Position numbers and translations under genes: made by a program. The notes beneath the pieces are model-generated. The model was not told the DNA's origin, made no database searches, and saw nothing but the letters and a program-made list of their open reading frames with translations. DNA of 64,000 nt, from contig CAILLK010000125.1 of NCBI GenBank assembly GCA_903835005.1, positions 19,282 through 83,281 on the forward strand. The letters are read 5' to 3'. Source of the stretch: an uncultured Bacteroidota bacterium. GTDB lineage: Bacteria > Bacteroidota > Bacteroidia > Chitinophagales > Chitinophagaceae. This document shows, in pieces, positions 33,549 through 41,747 of the stretch (position 1 is its first letter; each line of letters begins with the position of its first letter).

Positions 33549-35723
33549 TTACAAATTATCCAGTATAAACTGCGTCATCCGGCTATACAACTGGTAACGG
33601 GTATTGCCGCCCGAAATGCCATGCGCCTTATCGGGATAATATTCGCTTTCGAACTCCTTACCGGCATTTACCAGGGCGGTGGTGAGCATGGCAGAGTTCT
33701 GAAAATGCACATTATCATCGGCGGTGCCATGTATAAACAGGAATTTACCCTTAAGGCGGGAAGCCATTTTCTCGGGGGCATTATCGTCGTAGCCCTGCTG
33801 GTTTTCCTGCGGAGTGCGCATGTAGCGCTCGGTGTAGATATTATCGTAATAACGCCAGTTGGTAACCGGGGCTACAGCTATAGCGGTCTTAAACACATCA
33901 TTGCCTTTGAGTATGCAGGTACTGCTCATAAAGCCACCATAGCTCCAGCCCCAGATGCCTATCCGGTCTTTATCCACATAAGGCAGTTTGCCCAGGTTTT
34001 GGGCAGCAGCAATCTGGTCGTCGCTTTCATACCTGCCCAGTTGCAGGTAGGTTTTCTTCCTGAAGGCCTCTCCCCGGGCTCCGGTGCCTGTGCCATCTAC
34101 ACAGTATATGATGTAGCCTTTCTCAGCCAGCATCTGGTGCCAGAAGAAATTGCCTACGGGAAACCTGTCGGCCACTTCCTGCGAGCCCGGCCCGCTATAC
34201 TGATACATAAGCACCGGGTACTTTTTATTGCTGTCAAAATCGGGCGGGGTAATCATCCAACCGTTCAGGTTGTCGTGGGCGCCTGCTATGTTTTTGAACT
34301 GAATTTTGCCCAGGGCATATTCTTTCATTTTCTTTTCCAGCGCCTTGTTGTCTTCAAGCGTCCGGATGATGGTTCCACTTGCATTGCGCAGGTAGATCAC
34401 CGGCACCTTATCGAGCCGGGAGTAGCGGTCGAGGAAAAAATTATATCCGGTACATGGGGTAATGGAGTGCATGCCGCTTTCGGGTGTAAGGCATGTTTTA
34501 AAGTTACCCGCAAGATTGGTGACATAAAGCTTACGCTCCAGAGAAGATGATTCGGTAGACGTATAATATACCAGCTGGCGCATTACATCCACCCCCACAA
34601 GCGCATCCACATCGTAGTTGCCCGGGGTAAGGTCGATGAGCTTGCTGGATTGCCAGTCCCAGTTGTAGAGGTGGGCATATCCCCCACCCTCGCTGCTGAA
34701 GACCATAGAATGCCCATCGGGCAGAAAGGTGATTTCGTCGTTGATGTTGATGTACCATTTATTCTGCTCGCGGTATATAACATCGGCATTGCCATTTTTG
34801 GGGTCTGTGAGCAGCAGTTCCAGGTTGTTCTGCAATCTGTTGAGCCGGTATACGCAGAGCTTGCCGGTATAATCATCCCACTTGATACGGGGTATGTACT
34901 GATCTGTTTCCTTGCCGGTTTTGGCAGTTGTATACCAACCGGTAGCCGGCTCAAATATCCTGATCGTGACAACAGAATTGGCTTCGCCGGCTTTGGGGTA
35001 TTTGTAGGTATACTGTTCGGGATACAGGCCGGTGTATTTTGTCATAGTATACTCCGGCACTTTGCTTTCATCAAACCTGTAGTAAGCAATATACTTACCA
35101 TCGCCCGACCACTGGTAGGCCTGGGTGAAGGAAAATTCTTCTTCGTATACCCAATCGCAATTGCCATTGATGATTTTATTTCTTTCGCCATCCCTGGTTA
35201 TCTGCACAGCGGCATTGTAGGCCAGGTTTTTGTAATAAAGGTTGTTATTCTTAACGTAAGCCACTTTGTTGCCATCGGGAGAAAATGAGGGATGAAGCAC
35301 CTTATCGTCATCCAGCAAAGTGATTTTCCCACTGGCGATTTCAAATATATAAACATGGTGTACGGCCGAATGGCGGTAAATACTTTCGCCATCTGTAAGC
35401 AGCATCAATTTCTTTTCATCCTTACTAAAAATATAGCTTTCTATATTGAGGACAGAATCTTTGTATTTATTAATGCCATTATCAAACAAGGTCTGCACCT
35501 GGCTGCCGGAAGCAAGGTTATAAACACGGATCAGGGTACGTTTTCCTTCACGGTCCATCTGGGTATAGCGGTTACCGTCTTTCATAGCATTGAAACCAGG
35601 TATATCCTTTACCCTGAACGTATAATTTTTCCAGAGGTCGTCGAGGGTAATCAGTTTCTTATCCTGGGCAAACAGGTTTTGAACCGAAATAAGAACAGCA
35701 AGCAGCAAAAATGTAGTGCGCAT
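33549..35723 (-). CDS. Dipeptidyl peptidase IV, S9 family serine peptidase
   Basis: 724 residues with a signal peptide (LLLAVLISVQNLFAQ), so periplasmic. Residues about 45-470 form the beta-propeller (DPP-IV N-terminal domain) with the Glu-Glu motif DWVYEEEF that binds the substrate N-terminus. The alpha/beta hydrolase domain has the nucleophile GWSYGG (Ser594), Asp in HGTADDNVH (Asp669) and His701 in DKAHGISGG. It removes X-Pro or X-Ala dipeptides from peptides, fitting a peptide-scavenging lifestyle alongside the M16 pair. The length is typical of Bacteroidota DPP-IV. Co-transcribed with the downstream YihY gene. Confidence 0.94.
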   Translation of the reverse strand: MRTTFLLLAVLISVQNLFAQDKKLITLDDLWKNYTFRVKDIPGFNAMKDGNRYTQMDREGKRTLIRVYNLASGSQVQTLFDNGINKYKDSVLNIESYIFSKDEKKLMLLTDGESIYRHSAVHHVYIFEIASGKITLLDDDKVLHPSFSPDGNKVAYVKNNNLYYKNLAYNAAVQITRDGERNKIINGNCDWVYEEEFSFTQAYQWSGDGKYIAYYRFDESKVPEYTMTKYTGLYPEQYTYKYPKAGEANSVVTIRIFEPATGWYTTAKTGKETDQYIPRIKWDDYTGKLCVYRLNRLQNNLELLLTDPKNGNADVIYREQNKWYININDEITFLPDGHSMVFSSEGGGYAHLYNWDWQSSKLIDLTPGNYDVDALVGVDVMRQLVYYTSTESSSLERKLYVTNLAGNFKTCLTPESGMHSITPCTGYNFFLDRYSRLDKVPVIYLRNASGTIIRTLEDNKALEKKMKEYALGKIQFKNIAGAHDNLNGWMITPPDFDSNKKYPVLMYQYSGPGSQEVADRFPVGNFFWHQMLAEKGYIIYCVDGTGTGARGEAFRKKTYLQLGRYESDDQIAAAQNLGKLPYVDKDRIGIWGWSYGGFMSSTCILKGNDVFKTAIAVAPVTNWRYYDNIYTERYMRTPQENQQGYDDNAPEKMASRLKGKFLFIHGTADDNVHFQNSAMLTTALVNAGKEFESEYYPDKAHGISGGNTRYQLYSRMTQFILDNL

Positions 35724-35919
35724 AAGTAATTTTTGGTGGGGTAAAAATACTATCTAATCGGGATATTGCCTGTTATTTAATAAATGTTGCACCTATTTTA
35801 TATATTATGTTATATTATAACATAATACCATCTTCAAAAAATTTCTACATCGTTATGAAATATAAGTACTAAATTTAACTGTAGAACGTTATAGTGGTAT
35901 AATTAAACTCTATTGGATT

Positions 35920-36399
35920 ATGAAAAAAATCGTGCTTTTAGTGTTGATAGTACTTTGCATTATTCGGCCATGCCATGCTACCGATCATACAGGTAATAAC
36001 CTGCTTTCGATGATGGGGCTAACGCCCGAAACCGCTACCAGGAATACGGTTACGGCTTTGATGGGAGCGCCACACAGAGTTCAGGAGAATAAAAAAAGTA
36101 CTTCGTGGTTTTATACATTGGGCAGTACTCAGGTTGTCATCAACTGGAGCAAAAAAACAGAATCCCTGCTGCGGTTTTCTTTTAAAACAATGCTTGATGC
36201 AAAATCGGCTTTTGATAACAGCTTACCTTATCAACTGAAATCAGGTACCACCAATCTGACAGAGGCCCTTAATATACTCGGTACTCCTCAGGATGCCACT
36301 ATAAAAGGCAAAACACAGGAAATGCATTACAACTACAAGGAAAAGGTATTAAGGCTTTTCTTCCGCGACCGGGTGCTGGTAGATTATTGTTTGTATTAG
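35920..36399 (+). CDS. Hypothetical secreted protein, two BamE-like repeats suspected
   Basis: 159 residues; signal peptide KKIVLLVLIVLCIIRPCHA. Two similar halves are visible: VTALMGAPHRVQENKKSTSWFY followed by VVINWSKKTESLLRFSF, and LNILGTPQDATIKGKTQEMHYNY followed by KVLRLFFRDRVLVDY. The L-G-x-P pattern, then a strand with W/Y-F/Y, recalls BamE/SmpA or BLIP-type repeats. That reading is tentative. Monocistronic; the TAG stop is embedded in the first bases of a 14-bp tandem repeat. Confidence 0.6.
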   Translation: MKKIVLLVLIVLCIIRPCHATDHTGNNLLSMMGLTPETATRNTVTALMGAPHRVQENKKSTSWFYTLGSTQVVINWSKKTESLLRFSFKTMLDAKSAFDNSLPYQLKSGTTNLTEALNILGTPQDATIKGKTQEMHYNYKEKVLRLFFRDRVLVDYCLY

Positions 36400-36404
36400 T
36401 CTAA

Positions 36405-36474
36405 AGTCTAAAGTAGTAAGTCTAAAGTAGTAAGTCTAAAGTTGTAAGTCTAAAGTTGTAAGTCTAAAGTAGTG
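36405..36474. repeat. 14-bp tandem repeat, five units
   Basis: AGTCTAAAGTAGTA twice, then AGTCTAAAGTTGTA twice, then a last unit ending in TG. It directly follows the preceding stop codon. Related words (AGTCGTAAGT, CGAAAGTCGTTAGT) occur near 25620 and 50183-50345, so this is a common type of intergenic filler in this genome. Confidence 0.85.
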
Positions 36475-36503
36475 CAGGCAATATATGATTTATTGCTTCC
36501 GTT

Positions 36504-36806
36504 TCAATAATCTATAGTAGCTTGTATACTTCTGTTGATCAAGGCTTCGGCTTGTGGACGCAATTCATCAAAGCTGCCTTTCTTTACACCGCACTTTCCT
36601 TTATGATGAATGATCAGCGCACATTGCTCCGCCTGAATTGCTTCATGGCCACACACATCAACCAATGACTCAATAACCCAATCAAAGGTATTCACATCGT
36701 CATTCCACACAATCAGGTTGTGGAGTTCTTCAGTTATTACATCAGATTCTTCAATTTCCCGGGTTTTCCATTTTGTTCCCGAAATAAATTCTTGTTCACT
36801 GTTCAT
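36504..36806 (-). CDS. clpS: ATP-dependent Clp protease adaptor ClpS
   Basis: 100 residues with the ClpS core: NLIVWNDDVNTFDWVIESLVDV, a helix with GHEAIQAEQCALIIHHKG, then KCGVKKG. The N-D-D-x-N-T-F and H-x-K-G-K elements form the pocket that holds hydrophobic N-terminal residues; ClpS hands these N-degron substrates to the Clp ATPase. The N-terminal 20 residues are flexible, as usual. Bacteroidota ClpS proteins work with ClpA or ClpC, neither of which lies in the window. Monocistronic. Confidence 0.92.
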   Translation of the reverse strand: MNSEQEFISGTKWKTREIEESDVITEELHNLIVWNDDVNTFDWVIESLVDVCGHEAIQAEQCALIIHHKGKCGVKKGSFDELRPQAEALINRSIQATIDY

Positions 36807-36943
36807 ATGGCAAAAATAAGAAAGAAGTTTGAAATGCCGAAATCAAAAGTAAAAATCAAGCTGTATTTTTTTAATTAAAAAATACACAACCATTTTGCCT
36901 TATATGCATAACCAGAAAAAGAAAAAAGATACAAGCATCTTAC

Positions 36944-38245
36944 TTAATTGTATTTCAATTTCCCGAAAATATACCAATAATCCTGTGCATTCATTCCATC
37001 GGGAGGAAGTATATTAATGGAATATTGGTAAGTCTGAAATAAATTAAGCAGTACAAAACCAATAATAAGCAACAGCAAAATACTTTTAAGAATAGGATTT
37101 TTAATTAAAATCAAATTTGAGATCAAAGCAGCCTGCGGCAAAGCAACCAAAGGCAATACATCAACAAGGGGCCGGGCACCAAATCCACCACCATACCACC
37201 ATGCATTCCATGAAAAAACAATATAAATGATGGAAGTCAGGAATAAAAGGGGGCCTGCGATCATTTTCCGGTTTTTAAGCCATAATGGAATGAAACCAAT
37301 TATGCCAACTAATGCTAAAGGTGTATAAATAAACCATCCTTTTCTCCAACTGAATAATCCGGCCCAGACATGGGAATCACTGAAATTAAAACCTTCGCCT
37401 ACATAAGAATAGTATATCCAATGACCAGTGGTATAGTACCAGTAAGACATTTGGATAAACGCTACCAGCAGAAAAAGCAAGAAAGCAATAGCCAATCTGC
37501 TTCTGAATTTAAAAAATAAAGCTGCTCTCTCTTTCAGGTCATTATAACTATACACCATCCAGAAAATTGCCAATAATACTATGGTAAAATTTATTGGGCG
37601 GGTTACAATTGCCAGCCCAATAAAAGTAGCCGCAATATACATATATCTGCTTTTTAATGTGGCATACCACAAATCTGTATAAAATAATACAGATGCTATA
37701 ATAAAAAACGAACAGGGATGACTGAAAGCGGGAGAAAAAACAGTATAACAATATAAATTAGTTCCGAACCCAATACATAAAATTGTGATTGCCGCAACAC
37801 TATCAGAAAAATGCCTGATCAAAAACTTGGCCAAAACAAACAAGCCTAAAAAAGCCCAGAACAATGAACTGATTACCACCATTATTTCATACGGTTGAGA
37901 ATAGCCATCATCGCGGTAATGGTGATTGAACTGGCAATAGATGTGAGCAATGAGAAAGAAAGGAAGTTCGAAAAGAGAGGTACCTATGGCATATTTATTG
38001 GTCCTTTTGCCGTAAGGGTTATCATAAACCCCATATCTGTCGGTAGTGCCGTTGAGCTGATAATATTGGTTAATATCTTTATAAAAATCAAAGTACTTCA
38101 GATCGTGGTAAATCAGGGCAGCCGGAAGGTAGGCGTAATAACCTGATGGGTCGGATTGAATATAAATATTTTTATACTCTTGCCTGTTAAAGAAAATAAA
38201 CAAACAAACAAATAAATACAGGAAGACAGCCAATTTAGATTTCAT
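36944..38245 (-). CDS. Polytopic membrane protein, GT-C glycosyltransferase-like
   Basis: 433 residues with about ten hydrophobic helices. An N-terminal loop after the first helix, YIQSDPSGYYAYLPAALIYHDL, resembles the acidic first loop of GT-C transferases (Asp as candidate base), followed by the long soluble loop LNGTTDRYGVYDNPYGKRTNKYAIGTSLFELPFFL. Later loops contain YSYVGEGFNFSDSHVWAGLFSWRKGWFIYTP and a WNAWWYGGGFGARPLVD motif. This arrangement is common in Bacteroidota proteins annotated hypothetical or mannosyltransferase-like. Donor and acceptor unknown. Monocistronic, very AT-rich flanks. Confidence 0.65.
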   Translation of the reverse strand: MKSKLAVFLYLFVCLFIFFNRQEYKNIYIQSDPSGYYAYLPAALIYHDLKYFDFYKDINQYYQLNGTTDRYGVYDNPYGKRTNKYAIGTSLFELPFFLIAHIYCQFNHHYRDDGYSQPYEIMVVISSLFWAFLGLFVLAKFLIRHFSDSVAAITILCIGFGTNLYCYTVFSPAFSHPCSFFIIASVLFYTDLWYATLKSRYMYIAATFIGLAIVTRPINFTIVLLAIFWMVYSYNDLKERAALFFKFRSRLAIAFLLFLLVAFIQMSYWYYTTGHWIYYSYVGEGFNFSDSHVWAGLFSWRKGWFIYTPLALVGIIGFIPLWLKNRKMIAGPLLFLTSIIYIVFSWNAWWYGGGFGARPLVDVLPLVALPQAALISNLILIKNPILKSILLLLIIGFVLLNLFQTYQYSINILPPDGMNAQDYWYIFGKLKYN

Positions 38246-38684
38246 TACAATATGATTACATATAAATCAGCAGATGTATTGGATTACAAGCGAAGGTAAT
38301 AAATTCCAACAGGTGAAAAATATCTTCTGTCAAAAAGCTACCAATACTGAAGGTGCGTTGTGTAGAATTGGCACCAAAATTTTATGACTCCATTATCCAT
38401 CATTAAGAGCGCCGCAAACTGCTGAACCAGAGCAAACAGGAAACAAAGTAAAAATAATTAAATGTGTTTTCGGGGCTTTTTGATCAGACAATCAACTTAT
38501 TGTTCCGATTACCAGTATGGCAATTAAAACATACGGCTTGCGCCTCCGCTGAAGCTATGGCAACACGAGCTACATCATTCAAACATACTTATCAATAACT
38601 AAAAACATATAATCCCTTCAGGATTTTCAATTAATCAATAATTATAAGCTTCAAAGATCGAATTAAGTAATCGAACTTACGTTA
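38246..38684. other. Non-coding stretch with dispersed repeat
   Basis: No gene seen. It contains the second copy of the 46-bp repeat (38580-38625) and, upstream of it, a degenerate GATTACC ... TATGGCAA context similar to 28090-28110. Confidence 0.5.
38580..38625. repeat. 46-bp dispersed repeat, copy 2
   Basis: Same sequence and orientation as 28136-28181 with about two changes; ends in the AATCC-CTTCA-GGATT hairpin. Confidence 0.75.
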
Positions 38685-38721
38685 AAATAAAAAAACAGGC
38701 ATAGAGCAACCTATGCCTGTT
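38685..38721 (-). terminator. Intrinsic terminator of lepB
   Basis: On the minus strand AACAGGCATAG and CTATGCCTGTT form an 11-bp stem with a 6-nt loop, followed by a T-rich tract. It begins 20 bp after the lepB stop codon. Confidence 0.88.
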
Positions 38722-38741
38722 TAACAAAATATTAATATTGC

Positions 38742-39944
38742 TTATTTTTCCAATGAATGGATGCCATGGAAAAGCCTCTTCCAGCGAATGCCGCCTTCGC
38801 CATAGCTGAGCCATACAAACCACGCCTTGCCCACCACATGATCTATGGGCACAAAACCCCAGTAACGGCTGTCGAGCGAGTTATGCCGGTTGTCTCCCAT
38901 CATCCAGTAGTAGTCCATCTTAAAAGTATAAGAAGTAGCTTCTTTGCCATTAATGATGATCTTACCATTCTGTTCTTCCAGAGTGTTGCCCTCGTAGTTG
39001 CGGATAATGCGGCGATAGAGGGCGATATTCTGCGGTGTGAGCTGCACCGTAACGCCCTCTTTAGGAACGGTCATCGGACCAAAGTTGTCGCGGTTCCATT
39101 TAAAGTTGGCAGTATCGAGCGGGAAAACCCATTCACCAGCATCAGGAGGGGCTACACCAGCAGGGAAGGCGATAAACGGAGTTACAGATACCACGTTTTC
39201 GGCTTTCTTTACTATATCAACCTGGTCATTGGCCAGGTTGTAAATATACTGGCCATTACCCACCATGTAGGTCATTTCGAAATTATCTTCGAGCACCGGC
39301 ATTTTGCCATTAGTGCGCACCATATAGTTGAGCTTGGAGTGCGGAAACAATACATTAGGCTCACCATTTATATAAACCCGGGCATTTTTTATCTCCAGCA
39401 CATCACCAGGCAGGCCGATACATCGTTTAATATAGTTTTCTTCTTTATCAACCGGGCGTGTGATAATGGTGAATTTAGCCAATACATTATCGCGGCCATT
39501 CACACGGCAGGCCTGGTAGTAATCGGCTTCGGGCTGCTCTACCATCACCGTATCTCCGCACGGATAGTTGAACACTACGACATCGTTGCGCTCAATGTGG
39601 CCAAAACCCGGAATACGGTGGTAGTTCCAATGAACAGATTCCGTATAGGATTTGCCACCTACAAAGGGCAAAGTATTGTGTACCAGCGGAACTGCAACAG
39701 GCGTCATAGGTATGCGGGGACCATAGGCCAGCTTACTTACAAAAAGATAATCATTGACCAGCATCGTGCCCTCCATTGATCCGGTGGGTATGGTATATGC
39801 TTCAAAAAAGAAAGTGCGGATAAGCGTAGCCGCAACAATTGCAAATAACGCAGCATCAAGCCACTCACGCCATACCGGTTTTCTTTTTTTTGCAGGTTTT
39901 GGTGCCTTAACCGGCGCTGCCGGGTCTTCTTTCAATAATGCCAT
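38742..39944 (-). CDS. lepB: Signal peptidase I
   Basis: 400 residues. A Pro/Lys-rich cytosolic start (PVKAPKPAKKRKPVWREW) leads to one transmembrane helix (about 30-47). Box B holds the nucleophile Ser56 in PTGSMEGTM; box D the general base Lys173 in YIKRCIGLPGDVLEI; box E is MGDNRHNSLDSRYWGFVP near the C-terminus. The enzyme cleaves Sec signal peptides on the periplasmic face. Between the boxes there is a large beta-rich insertion (about 185-330), common in Bacteroidota LepB and making it longer than the E. coli enzyme. Good promoter and terminator suggest a single-gene unit. Confidence 0.95.
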   Translation of the reverse strand: MALLKEDPAAPVKAPKPAKKRKPVWREWLDAALFAIVAATLIRTFFFEAYTIPTGSMEGTMLVNDYLFVSKLAYGPRIPMTPVAVPLVHNTLPFVGGKSYTESVHWNYHRIPGFGHIERNDVVVFNYPCGDTVMVEQPEADYYQACRVNGRDNVLAKFTIITRPVDKEENYIKRCIGLPGDVLEIKNARVYINGEPNVLFPHSKLNYMVRTNGKMPVLEDNFEMTYMVGNGQYIYNLANDQVDIVKKAENVVSVTPFIAFPAGVAPPDAGEWVFPLDTANFKWNRDNFGPMTVPKEGVTVQLTPQNIALYRRIIRNYEGNTLEEQNGKIIINGKEATSYTFKMDYYWMMGDNRHNSLDSRYWGFVPIDHVVGKAWFVWLSYGEGGIRWKRLFHGIHSLEK

Positions 39945-39964
39945 GGGGGCTGAATAATTGTGTC

Positions 39965-39972
39965 CAAAAGTA
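39965..39972 (-). promoter_or_regulatory. -7 promoter element of lepB
   Basis: TACTTTTG on the minus strand, a perfect TAnnTTTG, 20 bp before the lepB ATG. The -33 box is not obvious. Confidence 0.5.
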
Positions 39973-40123
39973 ACAACTTCCTTTGCATTTTAGTATACAG
40001 GTTTCTGCTTACATGAATATTTAACAAATCGGGGGCTCTACATTAGTTGTGCCACTATTTAAAAGTGAGGCACAACAAGCCTACCGATCAATAATTTTCA
40101 GGACTTATTAACAAGGCAATCCG

Positions 40124-40131
40124 TAATTTTG
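40124..40131 (+). promoter_or_regulatory. -7 promoter element of the HMA-protein gene, suggesting a very short leader
   Basis: TAATTTTG matches TAnnTTTG and ends 5 bp before the ATG at 40137. Transcription would start at or within a few bases of the start codon, giving a leaderless or nearly leaderless mRNA. Confidence 0.45.
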
Positions 40132-40136
40132 AGTAA

Positions 40137-40676
40137 ATGAAGCGCTTCCTTATATTGGCTCTTATCATATCTGGTCTGCTGACAGCCCTGCCTAAACCAG
40201 TTTTAGCCCAGTTTGAACGGGCTGAAATCGGTGTGAACGGGCTGACCTGCTCTCAATGTTCCAGAACAGTAGAGATGAGCCTGCGAAAACTTGATTTTGT
40301 AGCCGATGTGGAAATGAACCTTGAGCACACTGAGGGAAAAATAACCTTCAGGAAAAACAGCAGGCCGGACATGGACAGAATAGCTCAGGCAGTTATAGAT
40401 GCCGGATTTTCGTTAAGATACTTAAATGCGGAGATAACCGATATAAATAAGGTTGCAGAAATGACCTCAAAAAGCTGCATTGATCTGGACCACAATATTT
40501 ACGTTTTTACCGAACCATTGGGTATATATACCGGGAAAATGGCAAAACTTAAGTTTATTGGTAAAAAATTCCTGTCTAAAAATGAATTCAGGAAAATGGA
40601 ACAATATATGAGCCAGTCCTGTGGTAATACTGCCAGTAACGGTAAGGTATATCACGTTCAACTGGTAAAATCGTGA
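40137..40676 (+). CDS. Secreted heavy-metal-associated (HMA) domain protein
   Basis: 179 residues. Signal peptide (LILALIISGLLTALPKPVLA) then an HMA ferredoxin-like domain: AEIGVNGLTCSQCSRTVEMSL carries the metal-binding CxxC, and EGKITFRKNSRPDMDRIAQAVIDAGFSL completes the fold. The remaining 85 residues have three more Cys and no known domain. Periplasmic copper or other soft-metal binding is likely; HMA proteins are usually cytosolic or part of P-type ATPases, so an exported single domain is less common. The end overlaps the convergent PAP2 gene by 19 bp. Confidence 0.82.
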   Translation: MKRFLILALIISGLLTALPKPVLAQFERAEIGVNGLTCSQCSRTVEMSLRKLDFVADVEMNLEHTEGKITFRKNSRPDMDRIAQAVIDAGFSLRYLNAEITDINKVAEMTSKSCIDLDHNIYVFTEPLGIYTGKMAKLKFIGKKFLSKNEFRKMEQYMSQSCGNTASNGKVYHVQLVKS

Positions 40677-41296
40677 TCCCGGACCACTTTTGACACTACC
40701 CTGCTTTCATTACCGGTTGCTTGCGAAAAATCATAATACCGGTTAAAAATTCTCCCGGTTCCAAGGCCTATAATTGTACCTAATAAACCGCCGCAAGTAA
40801 CATCGAGCGGATAATGGACACCCACGTATACCTGTGCAAATGAAACAGACAATGCCCAAATAACAGCCACGGGCCAAACCCACTTAGCCAGTTTGCCAAG
40901 TGTGGCAGCCATAAAAATACCAATTGCAAAATGATTGGAAGCATGGGATGAAGGAAAACCAAATTTCCCGCCACAGTCTACCAACCGGTGAATAATATCT
41001 GTAAGATACGGATTCTGGCAGGGCCGCAACCGGTGAAAAAAGGGTTTTAGAAGAGATGCGCTTACCTGGTCTGAAATAACAAATGCCAGCAGGAAGAATC
41101 CACACCAGATAAAACCCTTGCGCCTGAATTGCAAAGGCATAAATAACGCCAGGAAAAAGTAAAGCGGCACCCAGAACAAGGGGTTGCGCAGGAAAGGAAT
41201 AAATGCATCCAGAAAGGAATTATGCCATTGAGTATTGAGGTAATACCAGGCTACATGGTCATAATATACAATGGTATCTCTAAGTTTTTGCAGCAT
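40658..41296 (-). CDS. PAP2-family membrane phosphatase
   Basis: 212 residues with about five to six transmembrane helices and the three PAP2 phosphatase motifs: KPFFHRLRPC (K-x6-RP), PSSHASNHF (PSGH-like) and SFAQVYVGVHYPLDV (SR-x5-H-x3-D-like, with Ala-Gln instead of Arg at its start). Candidate activities are undecaprenyl pyrophosphate or phosphatidic acid dephosphorylation on the outer face of the inner membrane. The substitution in motif 3 (SFAQVYVGVH; the Arg is usually SR) is frequent in this subgroup. Convergent overlap with the HMA gene. Confidence 0.88.
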   Translation of the reverse strand: MLQKLRDTIVYYDHVAWYYLNTQWHNSFLDAFIPFLRNPLFWVPLYFFLALFMPLQFRRKGFIWCGFFLLAFVISDQVSASLLKPFFHRLRPCQNPYLTDIIHRLVDCGGKFGFPSSHASNHFAIGIFMAATLGKLAKWVWPVAVIWALSVSFAQVYVGVHYPLDVTCGGLLGTIIGLGTGRIFNRYYDFSQATGNESRVVSKVVRDHDFTS

Positions 41297-41636
41297 GTAT
41301 TATCAGTAAGCAGAACAAGCAATTTTTTTTCCATTCAAAATATTGCGGGAAGCAATAAAAGAAAGCAAAAGTACAAAGTATTGGATTGGGCAACTTAAAA
41401 ATCAGGATTGTAAATATTTTAAGGGGAATTCCGGAAAAAATCACTGATTAATTCTTAATTCAGCAAGGATATCCGGCAAATTAATTTCCTCATAATACCT
41501 GGAGGGGAAGTACAAATCCACCAACTTTTAGTGCAAATTGAATCTAATCCATTAACTTTGAGCTAAATTAATTTTACAATTTCTAACTATTACATTTATT
41601 TATTTAATTATTAAAATATTTATTCATTGTTTTACT
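41297..41636. other. Non-coding AT-rich spacer
   Basis: No gene. A small hairpin TATTGC-GGGAA-GCAATA lies at 41341-41357, just upstream of the divergent PAP2 gene start. The rest is AT-rich spacer leading to the promoter of the first Ig-like protein. Confidence 0.4.
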
Positions 41637-41660
41637 AACGTTTTTGCACAATCACACGTC
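41637..41660 (+). promoter_or_regulatory. ECF-sigma-like promoter of the first Ig-like/T9SS protein
   Basis: AAC (41637-41639), 17 bp, CGTC (41657-41660), inside TACTAACGTTTT...CGTCTATTA. The same words at the same spacing precede the paralogous gene (43782-43805), while the bases between differ. AAC and CGTC at this distance are the usual -35/-10 cores of extracytoplasmic-function sigma factors. Confidence 0.5.
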
Positions 41661-41747
41661 TATTACCCCGAAGCCAATAAAAACAATGGCGTTATTAACA
41701 TTATAAAATTAAAAAATCCAAATTTAACAACAAAAAAAAGAAAAATT

